A stretch of DNA of 64,000 nt, taken from Paraburkholderia sp. GTDB lineage: Bacteria; Pseudomonadota; Gammaproteobacteria; Burkholderiales; Burkholderiaceae. The notes under the pieces were generated by a model that did not search any database, had not been told where the DNA came from, and saw nothing but the letters and a program-made list of their open reading frames with translations. The stretch lies in the NCBI GenBank assembly GCA_004322045.1, contig SCRN01000023.1:186001-250000 (forward strand). Reading direction: 5' to 3'. This document shows, piece after piece, positions 19,533 to 28,547 of the stretch. The stretch's first letter is position 1. Every line of letters begins with the position of its first letter. A program made the position numbers and the translations under genes.

Positions 19533-20801
19533 TCATGGTTGATCGGGCTCCGGCGCGCGCGCACGTGCGGCGCCGGCTATGTCGGAGACCAGCTCCGCTT
19601 CGCCGCCTGAAACGGCGCCGCCGCTCATCGACGCGCTCATCGCCGTTTTCACGCCGGCGCCCGGCTCGGTTTTGCCCTGCATGTCCGCCTTGGGTGCGGG
19701 TGCATCGGGCCTGGCGTCGGGCTTTGGATCCGGTTTGCCATCGGACTTTGCTTCGGTCCGGCTCACCGGCTCGTCGGCCTTTGCAGCGACCGCATCGGGC
19801 TTGGCCGAATGCGCTTCGGGCTTACCAAGCGCTTCCGCCTTCGCGGGCGCTTCTTGCGCACGCGGCACACCCTTGTGCTCGACATGCGCCGCGCGAATCA
19901 TGGCCAGTGGCACGTTCGCGGCGCCACGTTCGATGGCTTCGGCCGCCGTAGCGACCTTCGCGGCTTCGCCGCGGGCCGTTTTGTCCGCTTTGTCCTTCTC
20001 TGCCTTGCGCTCCGGCGCCCTCAGATCGAGCGCTGCTTGAATGCCCTTCACACCCGGCACGACCTCGGGCTCGCCCGTCTTGGCCGCCCGTGCGCCGCGC
20101 GAGCGCTTCGGCTTCGTTTCGAGCGCCGGTTGCAGCAACATGACTTCGTCCAACGCCTTTTTGGCCGCAGCCTGCTCGGCAGCGCGCCGGCTCGCGCCCG
20201 AACCCGACACTTTCACGTCGAGCTTGGGGACCGTGCATTCGACCTCGAACTGCTGATTGTGGGCCGCGCCGTGCGTCGCCACCACCGTGTAGGTCGGCAA
20301 CGCGATCTTGTGCCCTTGCAGATATTCCTGCAGCAGTGTCTTCGCATCCTTGCCGAGCGTGCGCGGATCGATGTGATCGAGGATCGGGACGTACAAACGC
20401 TTGATGACCGTCTGCGCAACATCGAAGCCACCATCGACGAAGATCGCCCCGAGGATCGCCTCGAACGCATCGGCCAGAATAGACGGCCGCCGGAAGCCCC
20501 CGCTGCGCAGCTCTCCTTCGCCGAGCCTGAGGGAATCGGAAATATTGAGGGCCTGAGCAATCTCGTACAGTGACTGCTGTTTCACGAGGTTGGCGCGAAC
20601 GCGGGACAGATCGCCTTCGTCCAATTTGCCGAATCGCTGATACAAAAGCGCAGCCACCGCGCAATTTAGAACGGAATCGCCCAGAAATTCGAGCCGTTCA
20701 TTGTGCGAGGCACTATGACTGCGGTGAGTTAACGCCTGGCGCAACAATTCCGCATTGCGAAATTCGTAGCGCAACCGGCTTTCCAGCGGAGATAGCGGCA
20801 T
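19533..20801 (-). CDS. rnc: Ribonuclease III with long Ala/Lys/Pro/Glu-rich C-terminal tail
   Basis: Double-strand-specific endoribonuclease that processes pre-rRNA and structured mRNAs. 422 residues, while the usual enzyme is about 225. Residues 1-150 are the nuclease domain with NERLEFLGD (34-42) and the catalytic Asp111 and Glu114 in [13 protein letters not shown] dsRNA-binding domain follows (about 153-225, ending [14 protein letters not shown]). The remaining 195 residues are low-complexity, with Lys/Ala/Glu then Pro/Asp/Lys runs, and look disordered. Such tails occur in related genera. Upstream, a 12-bp perfect hairpin lies in the leader 18 bases before the start codon, a possible self-cleavage target. 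Confidence 0.96.
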   Translation of the reverse strand: MPLSPLESRLRYEFRNAELLRQALTHRSHSASHNERLEFLGDSVLNCAVAALLYQRFGKLDEGDLSRVRANLVKQQSLYEIAQALNISDSLRLGEGELRSGGFRRPSILADAFEAILGAIFVDGGFDVAQTVIKRLYVPILDHIDPRTLGKDAKTLLQEYLQGHKIALPTYTVVATHGAAHNQQFEVECTVPKLDVKVSGSGASRRAAEQAAAKKALDEVMLLQPALETKPKRSRGARAAKTGEPEVVPGVKGIQAALDLRAPERKAEKDKADKTARGEAAKVATAAEAIERGAANVPLAMIRAAHVEHKGVPRAQEAPAKAEALGKPEAHSAKPDAVAAKADEPVSRTEAKSDGKPDPKPDARPDAPAPKADMQGKTEPGAGVKTAMSASMSGGAVSGGEAELVSDIAGAARARAPEPDQP

Positions 20802-20818
20802 GTGCAGAGTATAACGCG

Positions 20819-20854
20819 CGCGCCTTACCCGACGGTTTGCGGGGGTAAGGCGCG
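20819..20854 (-). promoter_or_regulatory. Perfect 12-bp hairpin in the rnc leader
   Basis: CGCGCCTTACCC (20819-20830) and GGGTAAGGCGCG (20843-20854) are perfect reverse complements around a 12-base loop. On the minus strand the stem ends 17 bases before the rnc ATG. There is no U tract after it, so it is not a standard terminator. E. coli RNase III cleaves a hairpin in its own leader to repress itself, and this could do the same; that is inference. Confidence 0.6.
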
Positions 20855-20898
20855 AAAAACATAGCGAGCTGGGGGTGGGTCAGCGTCGATGATGGCGA

Positions 20899-20925
20899 AG
20901 GCGGCGCGCAAGCGGAACGCCGCCT
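20899..20925 (-). other. Short inverted repeat between lepB and rnc
   Basis: AGGCGGCG (20899-20906) pairs with CGCCGCCT (20918-20925) around an 11-base loop, just after the lepB stop. It has no T tract on either strand. It could be a weak pause or RNA-stability element between lepB and rnc. Confidence 0.35.
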
Positions 20926-20929
20926 GCAC

Positions 20930-21823
20930 TCAGTTGAACGAACCGATGCGTTTCAGACTGCTGAAGTTCATCCAAATGAAAAACGCGCGGCCCACGATGT
21001 TGCGATCGGGCACGAAGCCCCAGTAGCGGCTGTCGGCGCTATTGTCGCGGTTATCGCCCATCATGAAGTAGTGCCCTGGCGGCACCTTGCAGACGACGCC
21101 CGCGCTGTTGTACGAGCAGTTGTCGCGATACGGATAGTCTTCGGCGCCGATCACGAAAGGCGGCACGGCTGGGTTGTTCAAAATGCCATGCTTGCGCCCA
21201 TCGAGCGACTCCTCGAATTGCTTGGCGTAGCCGATGCGCTCTTCGTCGAAGTAATCGGGCAGCGGCGTTTCGGCAACGCTTTTGCCGTTGATCGTCAGAC
21301 GCTTGTTCTCGTAAGCCACGACGTCGCCCGGCAGGCCGACCACGCGCTTGATGTAATCGACCGATTCGTCCTTCGGATAGCGGAACACGACGACGTCTCC
21401 GCGTTGCAGCCCTCGGCCCTGCGTGATCTTCGTATCGGTGATCGGCAAGCGCAGGCCGTACTCGAACTTGTTGACGAGGATGAAATCGCCGACGAGCAGG
21501 GTGGGCACCATCGAGCCCGACGGGATCTTGAACGGCTCGACCACGAACGAGCGCACGAGGAATACGACGAGGATGACGGGGAAGAAGCTCGCGGTGTATT
21601 CGAGCCACCAGGGCTGGCGCAGCTTCTCGTCTCGCAACCGCGCGCGCGTTTGCGGCGCGTTTTCGTCGGCGAAGCGCTCGCCGATGCGGGCCTGTTGCCG
21701 GTCGAACTCCTCGACGGCGGCCTCGGCCGCTCGCCGTCGTTGCGGCAGAAACACCAATTTATCGGCAACCCACGCGATGCCCGTCAACACGACGAGCACA
21801 AAAAGAATCAGCGCAAAGTTCAT
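20930..21823 (-). CDS. lepB: Signal peptidase I
   Basis: Inner-membrane serine protease removing signal peptides from exported preproteins. 297 residues. It has an N-terminal membrane helix (2-20), a second hydrophobic segment (about 80-92, FFPVILVVFLVRSFVV), the PSGSMVPTLLVGDF box with nucleophile Ser104, the general-base Lys159 in DYIKRVVGLPGD, and the GDNRDNSADSR box near the C-terminus. It starts 15 bases after the lepA stop, the classic lepA-lepB operon arrangement. Confidence 0.97.
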   Translation of the reverse strand: MNFALILFVLVVLTGIAWVADKLVFLPQRRRAAEAAVEEFDRQQARIGERFADENAPQTRARLRDEKLRQPWWLEYTASFFPVILVVFLVRSFVVEPFKIPSGSMVPTLLVGDFILVNKFEYGLRLPITDTKITQGRGLQRGDVVVFRYPKDESVDYIKRVVGLPGDVVAYENKRLTINGKSVAETPLPDYFDEERIGYAKQFEESLDGRKHGILNNPAVPPFVIGAEDYPYRDNCSYNSAGVVCKVPPGHYFMMGDNRDNSADSRYWGFVPDRNIVGRAFFIWMNFSSLKRIGSFN

Positions 21824-21838
21824 GTAAGAGAGGTCCTG

Positions 21839-23632
21839 TTATTTGTCTTCGACGCGCAAGATCGCGAGGAAAGCTTCTTGCGGAATCTCGACGGACCCGA
21901 CCTGCTTCATTCGCTTCTTGCCTTCTTTTTGCTTTTCCAACAGCTTCTTTTTACGCGTGATGTCGCCCCCGTAACACTTCGCGAGCACGTTCTTGCGCAG
22001 CGCCTTGATGTTTTCGCGGGCGATGATGTGCGCGCCGATGGCAGCTTGAATCGCGACATCGTACATTTGGCGCGGGATGATCTCGCGCATCTTGGCAGCG
22101 ACTTCCCTGCCGCGGTATTGCGACTGCGACCGGTGGACGATGACGGACAAAGCATCGACTTTGTCGCCGTTGATCAGCATATCGACCTTGACGACGTCCG
22201 ACGGACGATATTCCTTGAACTCGTAATCCATCGACGCATAGCCGCGAGACACCGACTTGAGCCGGTCGAAGAAGTCGAGGACGATCTCGGCCATCGGGAT
22301 CTCGTAGGTAAGCTGCACCTGACGGCCGTGATACTGCATGTTGATTTGGTTGCCGCGCTTTTGCGTGCACAACGTGATGACCGACCCGACATAGTCCTGC
22401 GGCATGTACAGGTTCACGGTGACGATCGGCTCGCGAATCTCCTCGATCTTCGACGGATCGGGCATCTTCGCCGGGTTCTCGACCATGATCGTCGTGCCGT
22501 CGCGCTGCACGACCTCATACACGACGGTAGGTGCCGTGGTGATGAGGTCCATGTCGAACTCGCGCTCGAGCCGCTCCTGCACGATCTCCATATGCAGGAG
22601 ACCGAGGAAGCCGCAGCGAAAGCCGAAACCCAACGCTTGCGACACCTCGGGCTCGTATTGCAGCGATGCGTCGTTCAGCTTGAGCTTTTCGAGCGACTCG
22701 CGCAGCGCGTCGTATTGATTGGCCTCGACGGGATAAAGGCCGGCGAACACCTGCGGCTTGACTTCCTTGAAGCCGGGCAGCGGCTCTTGCGCCGGGCGCG
22801 CTGCGAGCGTGACCGTATCGCCCACTTTCGCCGCCGTCAGTTCCTTGATGCCGGCGATGATGAAGCCCACCTGCCCCGCCGCGAGCTGCTCCAGGTCTTT
22901 CGACTTCGGCGTGAACACGCCGATATGCTCGACCGGGTACTGCGCGCCCGTGGCCATGAGCTTGATCTTGTCTTTCGGGCGCAGCGTGCCGTTCACGATG
23001 CGCACGAGCATCACAACGCCGACGTAGTTGTCGAACCACGAATCGATGATGAGCGCCTGCAGCGGCGCCGCGGGATCGCCCTTGGGCGGCGGCACCTTCA
23101 CGATCAGCGCTTCGAGCACGTCCTCGACGCCCTGGCCCGTCTTCGCGCTGCAGCGCACGGCGTCGGCCGCGTCGATGCCGATGACGTCCTCGATCTCGGA
23201 GATGGCGTTCTCGGGGTTGGCCGCGGGCAGATCGATCTTGTTGAGCACGGGCACGACTTCGACGCCCAACTCGATCGCCGTGTAGCAATTGGCGACCGTC
23301 TGCGCCTCGACGCCCTGGCTCGCGTCGACGACGAGCAGCGCCCCCTCGCAAGCCGAGAGCGAGCGGCTGACTTCATAGGAGAAGTCGACGTGACCCGGCG
23401 TGTCGATGAGGTTCAGGTTGTAGATCTGGCCGTCGCGAGCCCGATAGTGGAGCGCGGCCGTTTGCGCCTTGATGGTGATGCCGCGCTCGCGCTCGAGATC
23501 CATCGAGTCGAGCACTTGCGATTCCATTTCGCGGTCGGACAAGCCGCCGCACAGTTGGATGATGCGATCGGCGAGCGTCGACTTGCCATGGTCGATGTGG
23601 GCAATAATCGAGAAGTTGCGTATGTGATCCAT
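21839..23632 (-). CDS. lepA: Elongation factor 4 (ribosomal back-translocase GTPase)
   Basis: 597-residue translational GTPase that acts on stalled or mistranslocated ribosomes and in 30S assembly. P-loop AHIDHGKST (11-19), [16 protein letters not shown] and the C-terminal LepA-specific domain ending [19 protein letters not shown] are visible. It starts at ATG 23632 without a strong Shine-Dalgarno sequence, 152 bases downstream of the glutaredoxin-like gene. Co-transcribed with lepB. Confidence 0.98.
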   Translation of the reverse strand: MDHIRNFSIIAHIDHGKSTLADRIIQLCGGLSDREMESQVLDSMDLERERGITIKAQTAALHYRARDGQIYNLNLIDTPGHVDFSYEVSRSLSACEGALLVVDASQGVEAQTVANCYTAIELGVEVVPVLNKIDLPAANPENAISEIEDVIGIDAADAVRCSAKTGQGVEDVLEALIVKVPPPKGDPAAPLQALIIDSWFDNYVGVVMLVRIVNGTLRPKDKIKLMATGAQYPVEHIGVFTPKSKDLEQLAAGQVGFIIAGIKELTAAKVGDTVTLAARPAQEPLPGFKEVKPQVFAGLYPVEANQYDALRESLEKLKLNDASLQYEPEVSQALGFGFRCGFLGLLHMEIVQERLEREFDMDLITTAPTVVYEVVQRDGTTIMVENPAKMPDPSKIEEIREPIVTVNLYMPQDYVGSVITLCTQKRGNQINMQYHGRQVQLTYEIPMAEIVLDFFDRLKSVSRGYASMDYEFKEYRPSDVVKVDMLINGDKVDALSVIVHRSQSQYRGREVAAKMREIIPRQMYDVAIQAAIGAHIIARENIKALRKNVLAKCYGGDITRKKKLLEKQKEGKKRMKQVGSVEIPQEAFLAILRVEDK

Positions 23633-23784
23633 TCAGGGCCGATCAAGCGAAAAAGGCGCGCTCGTACGACTGCGGAGCACGCCTTGTAAGTACGTGAAAA
23701 ACCGGGCTATTTTAGCCGAAGTGGGGCTTGGCCGGGACATTTTGCGGTGCAGGCGGCCGATGCGCTCGCACGCAGCCGGCGCAC

Positions 23785-24054
23785 TCACGCTGCGCGGGTG
23801 GCCAACGCCGCACGCACGCGTTCGGCGTCGAGGCGGTAACGGCTCAACTCGACGCCCTCATATACGAGCACCGGCACGAGCTCGTCGTAACACTCGACCA
23901 GCGCCGGGTCGGCGTCGACGTCGACCACCTCGACGCGCGCTCCGAAAGCGCGCACGAGCGGCTCGAGCTCAGTCAACATCTCTTCGCAAAGATGGCACCA
24001 GGCCCGCGAGTAGAGCGTCAGCAATGGCGCTGCTGCTGCGGCCGCATTTTTCAT
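23785..24054 (-). CDS. Glutaredoxin-family (thioredoxin-fold) protein
   Basis: 89-residue thioredoxin-fold protein starting with a beta strand LTLYSRAWCHLCEEM. The CHLC redox pair sits at about residues 20-23, followed by VVDVDADPALVECYDELVPVLV with the cis-Pro of the fold. This is the small DUF836/glutaredoxin-like group often found beside mucD and lepA in beta-proteobacteria. Its ATG overlaps the mucD TGA (ATGA, 24051-24054), so it is translated from the same message. The physiological substrate is unknown. Confidence 0.88.
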   Translation of the reverse strand: MKNAAAAAAPLLTLYSRAWCHLCEEMLTELEPLVRAFGARVEVVDVDADPALVECYDELVPVLVYEGVELSRYRLDAERVRAALATRAA

Positions 24055-25568
24055 TTGGCTTGCGGGCGCGGCTTGATGGGCACGTACTGCGTATTCTCGC
24101 CGCGACGCACGAGCACCGGCACCATCTTTTGCGGGTCCACGTGTGCCGCGACTTGGTCGAACTGCTTCGCGCTCGTCACATCGGTATCGCCGACGCGCAA
24201 AATGATGTCGCCCTTTTGCAGCCCCACGCGCGCAGCCGGGCCGTCGACAGCGTCCACCTGCACGCCGCCCGTGTGCAGCTTCATCGATTTGACTTGGTCA
24301 GCCGAGAGATCGGACACCGTCACGCCGAGCGGATTCGACGGGCGGGCCTTCGGCGCCGGCGCCTGCTGCTCGTCGGCCTTCGCTAATTTCTCGGGCTGCG
24401 TTTGCACCACCGTGATCGGCAATTCGCGCGATTGCCCCTTGCGCCAAATCGTGACCGTCGCTCGAGTGCCGGGCTTGGTGTCGCCGACCATGCGCGGCAG
24501 ATCCGTATCGGTTTCGACCGGTACACCGTTGAATTTGAGGATGATGTCGCCGGGCTGAATCCCCGCCTTGTCGGCCGGCCCCCCGGGCTCGACACTGCTC
24601 ACGAGCGCCCCTTGGGCGTGGGGCAAACCGAGCGAATCGGACACGTCCTTCGTCACCTGCCCGATCGAGACGGCGATGCGGCTGCGCACCACCTTACCCG
24701 TGGACTTGAGCTGATCGGCCACGCGCATCGCTTCGTCGATCGGAATGGCGAACGCGATGCCCATGAAGCCGCCCGTGCGGCTGTAGATCTGCGAGTTGAT
24801 GCCGATTACTTCGCCCTGCATGTTGATGAGCGGCCCGCCCGAATTGCCCGGATTGACCGCCGCGTCGGTCTGGATGAACGGCAAATAATCGCCCGTCTCG
24901 CGCCCTTTCGCGCTGACGATGCCTTCCGTCACCGTGTTGTCGAGCCCGAACGGCGAGCCGATCGCGAGCACCCATTCGCCCACGCGCAATTTGTTCGAGT
25001 CCCCGATCGTGACGGCGGGCAGGTTCGCCGCGCTGATCTTCACGATGGCGATATCGGTGCGATCGTCGGCTCCGATCAACTTCGCCTTGAACTCGCGCTT
25101 GTCGGTGAGCGTGACGTAGATGTTGTCGGCGTCGTCCACGACGTGCGCGTTCGTCATCACGTAGCCGTCGGAGGAGATGATGAAGCCGGAACCCACGCCG
25201 CTGTTCTGCTCGCCGCCATCTCCGTTGTCGGACGGGTCGGGGCTGCCGCCTCGATCGCCACGGTCGCCTCTACCGCCGCCACGCGGCGCATTCGGCGCCT
25301 GCGGCAAGGGAATGCCGAAAAAACGCCGGAAAAACTCGGACATATCCCCGTCGCCGATTCCCGGCGGCGCGTTGCGTTGGCCGCTCGCAGTGGAAACGCG
25401 AGCAGTCGTGCGGATGTTGACGACGGCCGGCCCGACCTTATCGACGAGGTCGGCGAAGTCGGGCAAGGCGGCCCCGACCGGAATGGCCGACGCCGTATGG
25501 GGCGCGAACGACAGACACGCCATGGCCGCGGCGGCCGCGAAGAATTTGCGCACCGAGAGATTCGTCAT
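24051..25568 (-). CDS. mucD: Periplasmic Do-family serine protease/chaperone (MucD/DegP)
   Basis: Envelope quality-control protease degrading misfolded periplasmic proteins and damping the sigma-E response. 505 residues: signal peptide 1-28 (cleavage after ASA), a Gly/Asp-rich flexible loop at about 94-122, a trypsin-like domain with the triad His142, Asp172 and Ser243 (GNSGGPL), then two PDZ domains (about 290-385 and 410-495). It follows rseB by 22 bases, completing the rpoE-rseA-rseB-mucD set. Confidence 0.96.
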   Translation of the reverse strand: MTNLSVRKFFAAAAAMACLSFAPHTASAIPVGAALPDFADLVDKVGPAVVNIRTTARVSTASGQRNAPPGIGDGDMSEFFRRFFGIPLPQAPNAPRGGGRGDRGDRGGSPDPSDNGDGGEQNSGVGSGFIISSDGYVMTNAHVVDDADNIYVTLTDKREFKAKLIGADDRTDIAIVKISAANLPAVTIGDSNKLRVGEWVLAIGSPFGLDNTVTEGIVSAKGRETGDYLPFIQTDAAVNPGNSGGPLINMQGEVIGINSQIYSRTGGFMGIAFAIPIDEAMRVADQLKSTGKVVRSRIAVSIGQVTKDVSDSLGLPHAQGALVSSVEPGGPADKAGIQPGDIILKFNGVPVETDTDLPRMVGDTKPGTRATVTIWRKGQSRELPITVVQTQPEKLAKADEQQAPAPKARPSNPLGVTVSDLSADQVKSMKLHTGGVQVDAVDGPAARVGLQKGDIILRVGDTDVTSAKQFDQVAAHVDPQKMVPVLVRRGENTQYVPIKPRPQAK

Positions 25569-25590
25569 AGGAAGGGCAGCAGAGGAAGCG

Positions 25591-26631
25591 TTACTTGGTA
25601 GCTTTGTATTCTATGGCAGACGCGAAGCGCTGCAGCGTTGCTTGGGGCACTTCCCCGAGCACGGTCACCCAGTAATCGCGATATTTCGTAACTAGCACAT
25701 GCGTGGCCCCGGTGCTGCCCACGCCTTCCTTGCGCGAGCTTTTTTCGGCGGGCTCGACAAAAACGGAGATCGTCGACAGTCCGTCGGAAAACACGGCCTG
25801 ATCCACGGGGATAGGAGGCGCACCGGCTTCGCGAGCGGCCATCGGCCGACGCAGCTCACGGATTTCGTGAAACCCAGGGACATCGGGCTTGATGCGCCAG
25901 CCTTGCGCCTGCATGTCGATCGGGGAGACGGGCGGGCGCACGAGCGTCCAGCCGTTGGTGTTGCGCATGCCCGCGGCAATGCTCGACTTTTGCGCAGGCA
26001 CGCCCAACCGCACCTGTGTAAAAGCCGTCTGCTCCAACACCTGCCCGGAGGCGTCGAGTGTCTGCACGCGCAGCAGCAACCCGGTCTTCGCATCCGCCCA
26101 AAGCTTATAGGCGAAGCGGTAAGCGTCTTTCGGGTCGAGTTCGATGACCTGCGCGTCGAGGCCGGCGACGCGATCGCCGCTGAGCAGCTTCGGATCGTAC
26201 ACCGACAACACTTGCTCGCCCTTCTCGCTCATCAGTGCCGGAAATGCATCCCGGTTCAGCCGCTTTTCGACGACGCACAAATGCCGCTCGGGCACGAACG
26301 TATACAGATCGTCGTCATGACGCAGCAGCTTGCGCGGCTGGCCGTCCAGGCTTTCGAGCGACTCGAATTCGCCCTCGCCGCGCACTGCGTAATGCGCGAT
26401 GCGGGACGATTGGACGAAATTGCCGCGCTGATAGACGAAAACGCCCTCATAGTTCTCGCGTTGAGCTGCCCCGTGAATCCGATCGAGCCAGGCCGCGGCC
26501 TGCTGGCGGACCGAGGGATCGGCCTGTGCGACTGCGGCGCGCGGGGACACCGAGATCAGCGCAGCCGCGCAAATCAGCCACGCCGCCCATTGCCCCCGGG
26601 CGGCGGCGCGCATCGAGCGCAAGGTTTGCAT
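25591..26631 (-). CDS. rseB: Sigma-E regulatory protein RseB/MucB
   Basis: Periplasmic protein that shields the anti-sigma factor RseA from proteolysis and senses lipopolysaccharide or mislocalised lipids. 346 residues with a signal peptide ending near Ala35 (PRAAVA-QADP). The N-terminal domain (YEGVFVYQRGNFVQSSRIAH) and the smaller C-terminal domain (about 240-340, GWRIKPDVPGFHEI ... LVTKYRDYWVTVLGEVP) have the MucB/RseB layout. Only four bases separate it from the rseA stop. Confidence 0.95.
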   Translation of the reverse strand: MQTLRSMRAAARGQWAAWLICAAALISVSPRAAVAQADPSVRQQAAAWLDRIHGAAQRENYEGVFVYQRGNFVQSSRIAHYAVRGEGEFESLESLDGQPRKLLRHDDDLYTFVPERHLCVVEKRLNRDAFPALMSEKGEQVLSVYDPKLLSGDRVAGLDAQVIELDPKDAYRFAYKLWADAKTGLLLRVQTLDASGQVLEQTAFTQVRLGVPAQKSSIAAGMRNTNGWTLVRPPVSPIDMQAQGWRIKPDVPGFHEIRELRRPMAAREAGAPPIPVDQAVFSDGLSTISVFVEPAEKSSRKEGVGSTGATHVLVTKYRDYWVTVLGEVPQATLQRFASAIEYKATK

Positions 26632-26635
26632 CGAC

Positions 26636-27253
26636 TTATTGGCCTTCCGAAGTCTGGACAGCGGCGCGAATCAAGGGCATCGAGCCCGGCATCATCGGTT
26701 GCTGAGCGAATTGCTGATGGGCTTCGAGGTATTGGTCGAGGCTTGCATCGCGGATGATATTGGCCCCTTGCGCCCCGGTGTTCTGTGCCAATGCAACGGT
26801 ATGCACCACATCGGCTCGCCCGTTCGTGGATGCCGTTTGAACGGTGCCTTGCGAGGTGCCGCCGTGCTGCAACTGCGGCAGCACGATCCAACTGAGCGTG
26901 GCAGCCGCGGCCGCGACCGCGAGTGCCGGCGCGACGCGCCGTCGCAGCAGGGAGAGCGGCGTGCCGCTGCCCGCCCGAGCGCGAGCCGGAGCGAGGATGT
27001 GCGGCTCGGCTTCGAGCCGCGCAGCGAAACCGGCCAAAAACGCGCGGCTCGTTGCCGGATGAACCGCCAAATCATCGGAACGCAACGCGTCGCCGATCAA
27101 GTGGTATGCCGACCATGTCGTGCGATCGGCATGGTCGAACTCGGCCAGCATTTCGTCGAGCGCGCCCGAGGCGTCGAGCCTCTCGCCATCGACCAATGCG
27201 GACAAACGCTCGCTGCGCGAGCTTGCTTGCGACTCCATCGAGATCGACCCCAT
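26636..27253 (-). CDS. rseA: Sigma-E anti-sigma factor RseA/MucA
   Basis: Inner-membrane anti-sigma factor. Its cytoplasmic N-terminus holds RpoE inactive until regulated proteolysis. 205 residues from ATG 27253 (MGSISMESQASSRSERLSALVDGE), supported by GGGGAG about four to five bases upstream; ATG 27265 is the alternative. The N-terminal zinc-free anti-sigma domain (about 10-80, ALDEMLAEFDHADRTTWSAYHLIGDALRS), one membrane helix (about 119-140, VAPALAVAAAAATLSWIVLP) and a periplasmic Gln-rich tail match the family. Sits between rpoE and rseB. Confidence 0.93.
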   Translation of the reverse strand: MGSISMESQASSRSERLSALVDGERLDASGALDEMLAEFDHADRTTWSAYHLIGDALRSDDLAVHPATSRAFLAGFAARLEAEPHILAPARARAGSGTPLSLLRRRVAPALAVAAAAATLSWIVLPQLQHGGTSQGTVQTASTNGRADVVHTVALAQNTGAQGANIIRDASLDQYLEAHQQFAQQPMMPGSMPLIRAAVQTSEGQ

Positions 27254-27342
27254 GACGCTCCCCATCTTACAAACACCCCGTAGTGATACCACTTGACCCG
27301 TTCTCATCGCACCTCCGAGCCTTGCGCCGATGGCGGCAGGCG

Positions 27343-27960
27343 CTACCAGCGCTTGCCTTCCGGCGTATCGAGCAACGGACGCAATTTTGCCGCAATCGCC
27401 TCGCGCGCGCGAAAAATTCGCGACCGAACCGTTCCGATGGGGCACCCCATCATCTCCGCGATTTCCTCGTAGCTCAAGCCTTCGATCTCGCGCAGCGTAA
27501 TGGCTACCCTAAGTTCCTCGGGCAACAGCGCCATCGCGGCATTGACCGTCTGCGCGATCTGCTTGCTCATCAACATCGACTCGGGCGTGTTGATATCCCT
27601 TAGTTGATCGGCATCCGAGAAAGTTTCCGCCTCTTCGGCGTTTGCTTCGGTCGAAGTGGGCGCGCGCCGGCTTTGCGTCGCGAGATAGTTCTTCGCCGTG
27701 TTGACGGCGATTCGGTACAACCATGTGTAGAACGCCGATTCGCCGCGAAACTGAGGCAGCGCGCGGTAAGCCTTGATGAACGCATCTTGCGCGACGTCCT
27801 CGACCTCGGCCGGGTCGCGCACGAGTCGCGAGATCAGCCGAATGATCTTGCGGTGGTATTTCGAGACCAGGAGTTCGAACGCGGCTTTATCGCCCTGCTG
27901 CACGCGCTCGACCAGAACCTGATCGATTTCTTTTTCGCTCACCTGTTGGGGTCCGTTCAC
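27343..27960 (-). CDS. rpoE: RNA polymerase sigma factor RpoE (AlgU type)
   Basis: ECF sigma factor of the envelope-stress response. Region 2 (YHRKIIRLISRLVRDPAEVEDVAQDAFIKAYRAL ... YTWLYRIA) recognises -10 and region 4 (LPEELRVAITLREIEGLSYEEIAEMMGCPIGTVRSRIFRAREA) recognises -35. 205 residues from GTG 27960; a second GTG at 27942 (VSEKEIDQ) would match the shorter E. coli-like N-terminus and cannot be excluded. It is followed by its anti-sigma gene. A GTAAC/GTTAC dyad lies 62 bases upstream and a TACAAT box at 27987-27992. Confidence 0.96.
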   Translation of the reverse strand: MNGPQQVSEKEIDQVLVERVQQGDKAAFELLVSKYHRKIIRLISRLVRDPAEVEDVAQDAFIKAYRALPQFRGESAFYTWLYRIAVNTAKNYLATQSRRAPTSTEANAEEAETFSDADQLRDINTPESMLMSKQIAQTVNAAMALLPEELRVAITLREIEGLSYEEIAEMMGCPIGTVRSRIFRAREAIAAKLRPLLDTPEGKRW

Positions 27961-28021
27961 TTGGGAGGGGTGCGTCGCGGACCGCTATTGTAGCGTCCCC
28001 ATCACACCGTCATGCGCCATG

Positions 28022-28046
28022 TGTAACCGCGGTTACGGCCGTTACA
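28022..28046. promoter_or_regulatory. Operator-like dyad with three GTAAC/GTTAC half-sites upstream of rpoE
   Basis: A 14-bp perfect palindrome GTAACCGCGGTTAC (28023-28036) is followed by GTTACA (28041-28046), which with TGTAAC (28022-28027) forms a second dyad of 13-base spacing. It lies in the 120-base gap between the YgfX-like gene and rpoE, some 30 bases upstream of a TACAAT -10-like box (27987-27992, minus strand). It resembles a binding site for a dimeric repressor or activator. Confidence 0.5.
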
Positions 28047-28080
28047 GATCGGTAGGCGCATGCCGAGCGCCGTCGACCCC

Positions 28081-28533
28081 TCAATGCGCTGTATGGCGAG
28101 CGCGTACGGCCAATTCTCGAAACACGGCCGCGGGCACGGCGTCGGCGGCCACGACCAAGCTGTCTTGCCGCCCATCGACGCCCGCAACGGCCAACACCAG
28201 CAACCGCCCCGCCCATTGCGCCGCACCGGCGATACGCCCCCGCAGCAGCGCACGGCCGGAGTCGTCGAATGCTGCGACGCCCTCGGGCGTCAACTCGATC
28301 CACGCCGGCTGCCTGCGTTCGTAACGCATGAACGAGACGCCGAGCGCCGCACAGGCCGCGAACGAGAGCCAAACGGCAGCGGCCGCCCCCATATGCGCGG
28401 CCGCGGCGAAGTGAACGGCAGCCGCGCAAACGAGCGTGAAGGCCAATACGGCCAACCGCACGGCGAGCGAGCGCCGCAGCGCGATGCGCCACGGCGTGCC
28501 TGCTTCCCGATCGTCGCCCGCCGCCTGCGTCAA
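28081..28533 (-). CDS. YgfX-like small membrane protein
   Basis: 150 residues from TTG 28533, which lies 14 bases after the fabF stop; weak GGCGG upstream. Two adjacent membrane helices (about 26-42 and 46-63: VRLAVLAFTLVCAAAVHF, AAAAVWLSFAACAALGVSF) are followed by a basic turn and a compact soluble domain ending QDSLVVAADAVPAAVFRELAVRAR. Layout and the C-terminal 'DSL/DAV...F+xL' pattern resemble the YgfX/CptA family, but similarity by eye is weak. The frame continues upstream inside fabF, where it is not coding. Placed between fabF and rpoE. Confidence 0.6.
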   Translation of the reverse strand: MTQAAGDDREAGTPWRIALRRSLAVRLAVLAFTLVCAAAVHFAAAAHMGAAAAVWLSFAACAALGVSFMRYERRQPAWIELTPEGVAAFDDSGRALLRGRIAGAAQWAGRLLVLAVAGVDGRQDSLVVAADAVPAAVFRELAVRARHTAH

Positions 28534-28547
28534 CGAGCCGCCCTGCT

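Noticed and set aside
21071-23689. 872-residue open frame on the plus strand opposite lepA and lepB
   Set aside because: It is the complement of two strongly conserved genes; the protein is His/Asp/Arg/Leu-rich and low in typical motifs, as expected from antisense of GC-rich codons.
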